From an uncultured Lachnospiraceae bacterium (GTDB lineage: Bacteria; Bacillota; Clostridia; Lachnospirales; Lachnospiraceae), in NCBI GenBank assembly GCA_947177925.1, contig CAMWWJ010000064.1, forward strand, positions 1 to 12,583: a DNA stretch of 12,583 nucleotides, written 5' to 3'. This document shows positions 5,829 to 12,569 of the stretch, in pieces; positions within the stretch are counted from its first letter, which is position 1, and each line of letters begins with the position of its first letter. The notes under the pieces were generated by a model. That model was not told where the DNA came from, made no database searches, and saw only the letters and a list, made by a program, of their open reading frames with translations. The position numbers and the translations under genes were made by a program.

Positions 5829-8156
5829 CTACACGTGACTTATAACAAAACTTGAATTTCCCTCTATTCGGAGAAATTTTTTTCCTGCAGGAACAAAAAA
5901 ACTATCCCCCGGTTTGAAGTCCAGAACTTGATTAGCAGTAACTAACTTTCCATATCCCTTCAGGAAAATGATAGAGCAAAAGGAAGAATTATCAAAATTG
6001 ATCTCTCCGCTTGCTTCAACCTCATATAAAAATGCCGAAAAATATTTACACTGTCCAAGAAGCTGTCTTTTATATGTTTTAAATACTTCAATCTCTCCCT
6101 CCGGCGATGTATTCCCGCTGCATTGGCTGAATTTCATATTGGCAAATGCCTTATCCAGATGCAGCTCTCTTTTTCTTCCATTTTTATCAAGTCTGTTATA
6201 ATCATAAAGACGATAGGTGGCATTAGAGCTTTGTTGTATTTCCAGCACAAGTATCCCTTCATTGATTGCATGGATCGTCCCCGCTTCCACAAAGACCACG
6301 TCTCCCTGTTTTACCGGCACCTTCTTAAGCACTTCCTCTAAGGTTCCTTCCGAAATCCTCTGTCTGCATTCCTCTTCCGTCACCTCTCTGCAAAAGCCCA
6401 GATACACAAAAGCATCTTCTTTTGCCTCCAGAATATACCACATTTCATTTTTTCCGTATTCGCCTTCCACGCTCATTGCATAAGCATCATCCGGATGGAT
6501 CTGAATGGAAAGCCTCTGTTTTGCATCGATAAACTTAATAAGAAGAGGAAATTCTGCAAAGGGCTCACATTTCCACCCTAACACTTTTTTTCCTGCCTTT
6601 TCTATATATTCCTTCAGGGTTAGTCCTGCAAAGATTCCCTGGCTGATTGTGCTTTGTCCGGCGCTGTGGGTGGAGAGTTCCCAGCTTTCTGCCAGGATTT
6701 CTTCTCCGGATTCTTTATAAAACCGGCTTTTTAAACGGCTTCCGCCCCATAAATAATCCTTATAGGCAGGCGACAGGCGAAGAACATCTTCCTCCGGCGG
6801 GAGAAGGTCCTCCTCCATGCTTCCGGCGCTTTCTCCAATGCTCACCTCAATAATGATCAAATCCTTGGCTGTTTCATTGGATATTTTGTGATACGTATTC
6901 ATAGGTACATATATGCTCTCGTTCCGGGAATATTCTTTTGTACTGCCAGCCATGGTTATGGTGGCCTTTCCGCTTACTACGGACCAATGCTCGCTTCTTT
7001 TTTCATGTCTGTGCATAGACAGGGCTCTTCCCGGAAAAATAATCAGTTTTTTTACCATGTAACCCTGACTTCTGTTCAAGGTCTCTTTGATCCCCCATGT
7101 AGTATAGAAAATATCCCCTTCATCAAAGGAAGCCTTCTGCTCTTCATAGTGCCGGTTCATAATTTCCTTGATATTTGCACTTTCACCTTTTTTGGAAATA
7201 TAAGTGGCATCTTTGGCATTGATGATCAATAGATCTGAAAGTCCGTTTCCAATAATCAGATTACTTTTTTCCCGATTGATCACAGAAACATTTTCACATT
7301 TCTCCAGGATGGAAGGACCCACGTCGATTTCTTCCGCAACCCTTGTGACCACCTCCATATTCAGAAGCCTGGACCAGACAAACTCCCCTCTTACCAGTCC
7401 TATCCTGCCCTTTTTCGTCCACTTTTCAAATACTGCCTGCCCAATGGATATGGATGGCATATTTTTCAGAAAGCCCGCGGGTATGATAAAATCCTTTCCC
7501 GAAAAATACAGACTTTCTGACCTCAATTCAAGCTGCTCATAAAATTGAGGCTCGTTTTCCGCTATTGCTTCCAGATAACTTCCTGCTCTCATGCAGAATA
7601 TGCCGCTGTCCATTACAACGCCTTTTGAAAGAGGCTCCGGCTTTCGTTCCGTAAATTTTACAGCTCTGCCATAATCAGCCTCCGGATCCTCCAGCAAAAA
7701 ATAGTTATGTCCATTTCTTGCCGTCTCTCCTTCCATTTCATCATGACAGCCTATGGCAACCATATGAAAATCATTTAGAAGTTCCACTGCCTTTAAAATG
7801 GTCTTGTTATAGTCCCCCCGGCCAATCATGTGGTCCGTGGACACTACCAGCACCTGTTCTTCCTTTGGCAGACACATACATACCACTGCTGCCGCAGGCC
7901 CCGTCTGCCGTCCCATCTCTTCCAGAAAGCACTGATACTTCAATCCCTGAAATGCCTGAAGCTGTCCTGTTACGATATTTTTGTATTTCCTATTGGTTAC
8001 AATATAAAATTCATCACAAAAAGGCAGGTTTCTTGCAATTGCCTCCTGAAACAATGACCTGCCTTCCTTCATATATATAAATTGTTTTGGATAATTTTTT
8101 CTGGATAACGGCCAAAGCGCATCGCCGCTGCCTCCCGCCAACACCAAACATTTCAT
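5829..8156 (-). CDS. Three-part fusion: degenerate ManC-like nucleotidyltransferase, type II PMI cupin, type I mannose-6-phosphate isomerase
   Basis: The 775 residues fall into three parts. Residues 1-330 have a GDP-mannose-pyrophosphorylase fold with its signatures eroded: GGSGDALWPLSR in place of GGxGTRxWPLSR, no ATGYGYI motif, FTERKP for FVEKP, and FVWSRLLN where ManC has FGWNDVGS, putting Arg263 at the metal-binding Asp. Residues about 345-443 are a type II PMI cupin (WGIKE, LSMHRHEKRSEHW with His382, His384, Glu389, His390; His423). Residues about 457-775 are a full-length Bacillus-type ManA: zinc ligands Gln552 and His554 (IQIHPDD), Glu571 (KNEMWYI), His629 (AGTIHAI), plus QQSSNATYRLYDYNR and RELHLDKA, and a C-terminal cupin from about 690. 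The working activity is probably interconversion of fructose-6-phosphate and mannose-6-phosphate by the C-terminal part, the entry to GDP-mannose. The N-terminal part may be structural or a regulator of ManC. An AGGAAG site precedes the ATG, 26 bases after manC. It is the last gene of the operon. Confidence 0.9.
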   Translation of the reverse strand: MKCLVLAGGSGDALWPLSRKNYPKQFIYMKEGRSLFQEAIARNLPFCDEFYIVTNRKYKNIVTGQLQAFQGLKYQCFLEEMGRQTGPAAAVVCMCLPKEEQVLVVSTDHMIGRGDYNKTILKAVELLNDFHMVAIGCHDEMEGETARNGHNYFLLEDPEADYGRAVKFTERKPEPLSKGVVMDSGIFCMRAGSYLEAIAENEPQFYEQLELRSESLYFSGKDFIIPAGFLKNMPSISIGQAVFEKWTKKGRIGLVRGEFVWSRLLNMEVVTRVAEEIDVGPSILEKCENVSVINREKSNLIIGNGLSDLLIINAKDATYISKKGESANIKEIMNRHYEEQKASFDEGDIFYTTWGIKETLNRSQGYMVKKLIIFPGRALSMHRHEKRSEHWSVVSGKATITMAGSTKEYSRNESIYVPMNTYHKISNETAKDLIIIEVSIGESAGSMEEDLLPPEEDVLRLSPAYKDYLWGGSRLKSRFYKESGEEILAESWELSTHSAGQSTISQGIFAGLTLKEYIEKAGKKVLGWKCEPFAEFPLLIKFIDAKQRLSIQIHPDDAYAMSVEGEYGKNEMWYILEAKEDAFVYLGFCREVTEEECRQRISEGTLEEVLKKVPVKQGDVVFVEAGTIHAINEGILVLEIQQSSNATYRLYDYNRLDKNGRKRELHLDKAFANMKFSQCSGNTSPEGEIEVFKTYKRQLLGQCKYFSAFLYEVEASGEINFDNSSFCSIIFLKGYGKLVTANQVLDFKPGDSFFVPAGKKFLRIEGNSSFVISHV

Positions 8157-8182
8157 AAGCTCTTCCTGCCTGCCCGTTAAAA

Positions 8183-9253
8183 TTATAAATATTGCTCCAA
8201 ACCTTCTTCTGACAGCCTGTCCACGATCATTTTCACATCCTGTGCCCTGTTTTTATCACAGACTAAAAGGGCATCCTCTGTCTGTATGATAATCAGGTCC
8301 CGCACTCCCAGAGTTGCTATAAGCTTATCCTTTCCATAGGAAATACAGTCCTTTGTATCGATATTGATCTGATTTCCATACAGAATATTTCCTTCCCTGT
8401 CCGCCTCTTTCATAACAGTAAGCATATCCAGGCTTCCTACATCATTCCACCCGAAATCCCCTTCTATGACCAGCACATCCCTGCACCGCTCCATAATTCC
8501 ATAATCAATGGAAATCTTTGGGATAGTGGGATAAACCCTTTGGATTACTTCCTCTTCCCGGTCAGTTCCCATAGCTTCCCCGATTTGGGAAAGGCAACTG
8601 TATACATCCGGCAGAAGCTCCTTAAATTTCTTTAATATGGTAGAAGCCTTCCATATGAACATTCCGCTGTTCCACTTGTAGCTTCCGTCCTCTAAATATG
8701 CCTGAGCCGTTTCCAAATCGGGTTTTTCCACAAACTCTTCCACCAGGGCATAGTTTTTTCCCTGCTCTTTCTTTTTTCCTTTTATATAGCCATATCCGGT
8801 TGCCGGGAAAACAGGCCGGATGCCGATGGTCACAAGCATATCCGTTTCCTCAGCTGCTTCTATGGCACACTCTATGACCCTTGCATATTCCTCTTCGTCC
8901 TTAATAAAGGCATCAGACGGGACTACGCACATAACCCCGTCTTTATACTTCTTTACGATTTCCATTGCCGCATAACCAATGCAGGCAGCCGTATTTCTTG
9001 CTGCCGGCTCTGCCAGAATATGCTCTTTTAAGATTCTTCCATTTGTTTTTTCCGCCATGAGAGGAACCTGTGACACATTCGTCACAATAAACATATTTTT
9101 TTGACACACTATGGGCAGAAGCCTGTCAATGGTTTCATTTACCATAACATCCCTGCCGCTTAAATTCAAAAGCTGCTTTGGTGTTTCTTTTCTGCTTAAT
9201 GGCCAAAAGCGGGTTCCTCCCCCGCCTGCCATAATGACTCCGTATCTTTCCAT
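8183..9253 (-). CDS. manC: Mannose-1-phosphate guanylyltransferase (GDP-mannose pyrophosphorylase)
   Basis: This enzyme makes GDP-mannose from mannose-1-phosphate and GTP in the cytoplasm, feeding Gmd. From the start chosen here it has 356 residues, usual for the isomerase-less form. All hallmark motifs are intact: AGGGGTRFWPLSR (about 9-21) and PKQLL, the EPAARNTA loop, VVPSDA with Asp114, ATGYGYI (151-157), EFVEKP (173-178), WNSGMF, SIDYGIMER, and FGWNDVGS with Asp271 as metal ligand. The start at 9253 is preferred because GGGAG lies 7 bases before it and the protein then begins MERYGVIMAGG as in relatives. The alternative ATG at 9283 overlaps the fcl stop codon (TAATG), adds ten polar residues, and has only a weak ribosome binding site. 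It is third in the operon, 29 bases after fcl. It is the catalytically competent counterpart of the decayed nucleotidyltransferase domain in the next gene. Confidence 0.95.
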   Translation of the reverse strand: MERYGVIMAGGGGTRFWPLSRKETPKQLLNLSGRDVMVNETIDRLLPIVCQKNMFIVTNVSQVPLMAEKTNGRILKEHILAEPAARNTAACIGYAAMEIVKKYKDGVMCVVPSDAFIKDEEEYARVIECAIEAAEETDMLVTIGIRPVFPATGYGYIKGKKKEQGKNYALVEEFVEKPDLETAQAYLEDGSYKWNSGMFIWKASTILKKFKELLPDVYSCLSQIGEAMGTDREEEVIQRVYPTIPKISIDYGIMERCRDVLVIEGDFGWNDVGSLDMLTVMKEADREGNILYGNQINIDTKDCISYGKDKLIATLGVRDLIIIQTEDALLVCDKNRAQDVKMIVDRLSEEGLEQYL

Positions 9254-9282
9254 CCTGTCTCTCCCGGACCTTTTATTGTCCA

Positions 9283-10224
9283 TTACATTCTTGCCTTGTC
9301 CACATTCTCCTTGAACCAGTCATATGCCAGCTCTACACCCTCCAAAAGCTCCACCTTATGCTTCCAGCCAAGCCCATGGAGCTTGTCCACATTGGTAAGT
9401 TTTCTTGGCGTACCATCCGGCATATCCGTATTCCAGCAAATTTCTCCAGTATATCCCACTACCTTTTGCACTGTTTCCGCAAGCTCCTTAATGGTAACTT
9501 CCTTCCCTGTTCCAATATTCACGTGCTGCTCGCCACTATAATTCTCCAGCAAAAACACGCAGGCATCCGCCATATCATCCACGTACAGAAATTCCCGAAG
9601 CGGCGTTCCTGTTCCCCACAATTCTACAGAAGGGGCATTGTTTACCTTTGCCTCATGAAACTTCCGGATCATTGCAGGCATAACATGGGAGCCCTGTAAA
9701 TCATAGTTATCCTCCGGACCATACAGATTGGTAGGCATACAGCTGATAAAATCATCTCCATACTGCCTTTTATAAAATTTACACATTTCCAGTCCTGAAA
9801 TCTTGGCAATGGCATATGCCTCATTGGTTTCCTCCAAAGGTCCGGTAAGAAGCGCATCCTCCGGAATGGGCTGAGGTGCCATTTTCGGATAAATACAGGT
9901 ACTTCCTAAAAATAAGAGCTTCTTCACTTTAAAATCGTGACAGCATTTAATCACATTGCACTGTATCTGCATATTTTCATAAGCGAACTCTGCAGGAGCC
10001 GTGTTATTTGCATGGATGCCCCCCACCTTTGCAGCCGCAAGCACTACCACATCCGGCTTTTCCTGTTGAAAAAATCCTCTGACTGCTGCCTGATCCGTCA
10101 GGTCAAGTTCCTTATGGGTCCTTCCGATTACATTTTCATATCCCTTTTCCTTTAAGCTTCTGACAATGGCGCTTCCCACTAATCCTCTATGGCCCGCCAC
10201 ATATATTTTATCTGTTTTCTCCAT
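9283..10224 (-). CDS. fcl: GDP-L-fucose synthase (GDP-4-keto-6-deoxymannose 3,5-epimerase/4-reductase)
   Basis: This NADPH-dependent enzyme epimerises and reduces GDP-4-keto-6-deoxy-D-mannose to GDP-L-fucose, the last step of the pathway. The 313-residue form begins MEKTDKIYVAGHRGLVGSAI with the dinucleotide-binding GxxGxxG. It carries the short-chain dehydrogenase triad Ser108 (LGSTCIYP), Tyr137 and Lys141 (YAIAK), with Cys110 next to the Ser. These lie one position from the known E. coli enzyme residues (Ser107, Tyr136, Lys140), which supports the start at 10224. Other family stretches are KVGGIHANN, NLYGPEDNYD, SHVMPAMIRKF and GTGTPLREFLYVDDMA. An upstream ATG at 10263 overlaps the gmd stop (ATGCATGA) and would add 13 residues; neither start has a strong ribosome binding site, so translational coupling is possible. 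It lies 31 bases after gmd. Confidence 0.95.
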   Translation of the reverse strand: MEKTDKIYVAGHRGLVGSAIVRSLKEKGYENVIGRTHKELDLTDQAAVRGFFQQEKPDVVVLAAAKVGGIHANNTAPAEFAYENMQIQCNVIKCCHDFKVKKLLFLGSTCIYPKMAPQPIPEDALLTGPLEETNEAYAIAKISGLEMCKFYKRQYGDDFISCMPTNLYGPEDNYDLQGSHVMPAMIRKFHEAKVNNAPSVELWGTGTPLREFLYVDDMADACVFLLENYSGEQHVNIGTGKEVTIKELAETVQKVVGYTGEICWNTDMPDGTPRKLTNVDKLHGLGWKHKVELLEGVELAYDWFKENVDKARM

Positions 10225-10255
10225 ATTCGTACTCACTCTTTCTATGTTACTGCAA

Positions 10256-11323
10256 TCATGCATTTTTTGCTTTATATTCTTCCACGCTCATTCCTGCGAT
10301 TTCTTCAAAATCAGATACCATCATCATTTCCACAAGGCTCTTGAAATCCACCTCTCGTTTCCATCCAAGCTCATTTTCCGCCTTGCTGGGATCCCCCCAC
10401 AAAAATTCTACTTCTGCCGGACGATAAAATTCCGGATTCACATCTACAAGCAGCTTTCCTGTCTTTGCATCATACCCCTTCTCGTCAACACCTTTTCCTT
10501 CCCATCGAATCCGGATTCCCATAACCTGGAATGCTTCCTCCACGAACTGGCGGACCGTATGGGTATCATTGGTTGCAAGCACATAATCCCCCGGCTTATG
10601 GTGCTGAAGCATCATCCACATCCCCTTTACATAATCTCCCGCATATCCCCAGTCACGCTTTGCATCCATATTTCCTAAAGAAAGGATTTCCTGCTTTCCT
10701 GCAAGGATATTAGCAATTGCTAACGTAATTTTTCTTGTGACGAAATTTTCACCTCTTCTGGGCGATTCATGATTGAACAGAATCCCGTTGCAGGCAAACA
10801 GATTATAGGATTCCCTGTAATTTACCGTAATCCAGTAAGAATAGAGCTTTGCTGCTCCATAAGGACTTTTGGGATAAAAAGGAGTTTTCTCGCTTTGGGG
10901 CGCAGTTTCCGGCAATCCTCCAAAAAGCTCTGAAGTAGATGCCTGATAAAACCGACAATTTCCACCATTTACCCGGATTGCCTCTAAAAGCTTCAAGGTG
11001 CTTACTCCGGTTGCCTCTGCCGTATATTCCGGCACTTCAAAGGAAACTCCCACGTGAGACTGGGCAGCCAGGTTGTAAACCTCCGTAGGCTTGATTTCCC
11101 CAATCAGACGCATTAAATTGCTGGAGTCCGTCGTATCTGCAAAATGTAGGAAAAACTTTACTTTATGATAAGAGGATTCAATGAGGTGGTCGATTCTTGC
11201 AGTGTTGCTGATGCTCAGCCTGCGTATCAGCCCATGTACCTCATATCCCTTTTCTAATAAAAACTCTGCAAGATAAGAGCCATCCTGTCCTGTAATACCC
11301 GTAATAAGCGCCACTTTTTTCAT
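10256..11323 (-). CDS. gmd: GDP-mannose 4,6-dehydratase
   Basis: This enzyme dehydrates GDP-D-mannose to GDP-4-keto-6-deoxy-D-mannose, the committed step towards GDP-L-fucose (also GDP-rhamnose or GDP-perosamine in other contexts; fcl next door points to fucose). The 355-residue protein has the Rossmann motif ALITGITGQDGSYL (GxxGxxG at 9-15) and RRLSISNTARIDHL, NLAAQSHVGVSF, the catalytic STSE loop (Thr130, Glu132), and Tyr155/Lys159 in SPYGAAKLYSYW, followed by NHESPRRGENFVTRKIT and GNMDAKRDWGYAGDYV. The start at 11323 has AGGAG 10 bases upstream and gives the usual N-terminus MKKVALITG. An in-frame ATG at 11359 lies upstream of that site and would add 12 basic residues, so it is less likely. 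It is the first gene of the operon, divergent from the AraC regulator. Confidence 0.96.
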   Translation of the reverse strand: MKKVALITGITGQDGSYLAEFLLEKGYEVHGLIRRLSISNTARIDHLIESSYHKVKFFLHFADTTDSSNLMRLIGEIKPTEVYNLAAQSHVGVSFEVPEYTAEATGVSTLKLLEAIRVNGGNCRFYQASTSELFGGLPETAPQSEKTPFYPKSPYGAAKLYSYWITVNYRESYNLFACNGILFNHESPRRGENFVTRKITLAIANILAGKQEILSLGNMDAKRDWGYAGDYVKGMWMMLQHHKPGDYVLATNDTHTVRQFVEEAFQVMGIRIRWEGKGVDEKGYDAKTGKLLVDVNPEFYRPAEVEFLWGDPSKAENELGWKREVDFKSLVEMMMVSDFEEIAGMSVEEYKAKNA

Positions 11324-11347
11324 ATTGTTTCTTCTCCTTTTTCCATT

Positions 11348-11363
11348 CCATGTTCCCATGTTC
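11348..11363. repeat. Tandem 8-base direct repeat in the gmd leader
   Basis: CCATGTTC occurs twice back to back on the plus strand, between the likely transcription start and the ribosome binding site of gmd. It could be part of a regulator site but is short enough to be chance. Confidence 0.3.
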
Positions 11364-11399
11364 GTTTAATACCCTATCTTATTTGCCTCCCGAATTCAA

Positions 11400-11428
11400 T
11401 GGACAATTTTGCCTGATAATGGTAAAAT
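11400..11428 (+). promoter_or_regulatory. Sigma-A-type promoter of the AraC regulator gene
   Basis: TGGACA (11400-11405) is followed after exactly 17 bases by TAAAAT (11423-11428), each one base from consensus. Transcription would begin near 11435, about 30 bases before the ATG at 11466. On the opposite strand the same gap must also hold the gmd operon promoter; TTGAAT with a 17-base gap to TAGGGT is a weak candidate there. The two promoters would overlap, which allows mutual or shared control. Confidence 0.65.
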
Positions 11429-11465
11429 ATTGCTAAATTATTTTTCTTATATAAGAGGGTATTTT

Positions 11466-12305
11466 ATGACTATTTCCAAATCAGCCCGCATTATCGCCAC
11501 TCCTTCTGTCTATGCCAGAGAAAACTATTTATATGTTCAGGAAACCGGAACGCTTCAGAGTATTGAGCCCCATCTGAGCAAACGTGAAAATCTTGCTTCC
11601 TTTCTTTTTTTTATCGTAACAAAAGGAAGCGGTTCTCTGTTTTACAAAAAGCAGACCTATCCCATCCATGCCGGAGACTGTATTTTTATTGACTGTCTGG
11701 AAGAATATGCACATAAAAGCAGCAGAGAGGATCCCTGGGAGCTTTCCTGGGTGCATTTTCACGGCAAAAATGCAGAGGTCTTTTATAAAAATTATATAGA
11801 ACAGGGGAATCCTTTTTTATTTCATCCTGCTGACTTATCTTTATTTTTGGACAGTTTGTCATTTTTATACATGACTCAAAAAGAACAGACTCCATATATG
11901 GAGCTTCTTTGCCATAAATACATAACCGATCTGATTACCTTATGCTTTACGGAATGCGGAAAACATAAAAACAGCACAAACCAGTCCATTTATGAAAAAA
12001 TCCGGCAGGTTGCCCAATTCATTGATATACATTTTCAGGAAAACATTACTTTAGACGAACTTTCCAAAAGCTTTTACATAAGCAAATTCCACCTTGCCAG
12101 GGAATTCAAGCGGATTACCGGCTCAACGCCGGGTGACTATCTGCTTGGAAAAAGAATCTCCAATGCCAAGAAGCTTTTGCGTTTTACCAATGCTTCCGTT
12201 GAGGAAATCGGGAGAAGCTGTGGTATTGTGGAGGCGGGATATTTCACGAAAGTGTTTAAAAAGGCGGAAGGGATGACGCCCAGGGAGTATCGGAGGAAGT
12301 GGTAA
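11466..12305 (+). CDS. AraC-family transcriptional regulator with N-terminal cupin sensor
   Basis: The 279-residue protein has an N-terminal cupin-type ligand domain (about 35-100: FLFFIVTKGSGSLFY, IHAGDCIFIDC, SWVHFHG) and a C-terminal pair of helix-turn-helix motifs. The first is at about 195-216 (LDELSKSFYISKFHLAREFKR) and the second at about 243-267 (SVEEIGRSCGIVEAGYFTKVFKK), ending with the family signature GMTPREYRRKW. The ATG at 11466 has GAGGG 6 bases upstream. A TTG start at 11409 in the same frame would lie within the promoter and is rejected. Divergent placement beside gmd suggests control of the GDP-L-fucose operon, possibly in response to a sugar or glycan breakdown product; this is inference from position. 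It is the only plus-strand gene in the window. Confidence 0.93.
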   Translation: MTISKSARIIATPSVYARENYLYVQETGTLQSIEPHLSKRENLASFLFFIVTKGSGSLFYKKQTYPIHAGDCIFIDCLEEYAHKSSREDPWELSWVHFHGKNAEVFYKNYIEQGNPFLFHPADLSLFLDSLSFLYMTQKEQTPYMELLCHKYITDLITLCFTECGKHKNSTNQSIYEKIRQVAQFIDIHFQENITLDELSKSFYISKFHLAREFKRITGSTPGDYLLGKRISNAKKLLRFTNASVEEIGRSCGIVEAGYFTKVFKKAEGMTPREYRRKW

Positions 12306-12535
12306 TGCGGTTGTCGGAGGCGGGGATTGGATAGACGGACGTTTTGGATAGGCTCCCACTGTGTATCGAAAAGGCGGCCATTCTCTTTGGAAAAGGCTGC
12401 GATATGCAAAAAACTGGCAATGCTACTCAAAAAAGGTGGTGGCTGAAACGAAACAGCAACAGAGAGATGAGAGCGGATTCCATGCATTGTTTTTGATGGC
12501 CCTTTTCCTTAACAGCCTGTTCACTAAACCAGGGG
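12306..12535. other. Region with no confident gene after the AraC regulator
   Basis: This stretch contains one plus-strand frame from a GTG at 12361 to a TAG at 12560 (66 residues, rich in Lys, Arg and Gln, with FHALFLMALFLNSLF near its end). It has only a weak ribosome binding site, no recognisable domain, and its last codons run through the first terminal hairpin. I see no tRNA or promoter, and no clear terminator for the AraC gene before the hairpins at the window end. Confidence 0.35.
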
Positions 12536-12559
12536 AAAATTGCCATGGACGGCAATTTT
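12536..12559. repeat. Hairpin repeat, copy 1 (constant ATGGAC loop)
   Basis: A perfect 9-base-pair stem, AAAATTGCC with GGCAATTTT, closes on the six-base loop ATGGAC. The core 12-mer GCCATGGACGGC (12542-12553) recurs 29 bases on. The T-rich 3' arm could act as a terminator for plus-strand transcription from the AraC gene, though no separate T-tract follows. Confidence 0.7.
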
Positions 12560-12569
12560 AGTCATACTG

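Noticed and set aside
6888..7542. Plus-strand frames of 112-114 codons inside the fusion gene
   Set aside because: They lie antisense to a clearly coding domain and have no motifs or ribosome binding sites.
10166..10678. Plus-strand frame of 170 codons across fcl and gmd
   Set aside because: It is antisense to two well-conserved enzymes, and its composition (Phe, His, Pro, Ser rich) is typical of a shadow frame.
11409..11465. Upstream TTG start for the AraC regulator
   Set aside because: It lies within the promoter, before the predicted transcription start, and the ATG at 11466 has a proper ribosome binding site.
12123..12487. Minus-strand frames of 78 and 116 codons over the AraC end and the right-hand gap
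   Set aside because: They are antisense to the conserved AraC helix-turn-helix region, have no recognisable domain, and lack a ribosome binding site.
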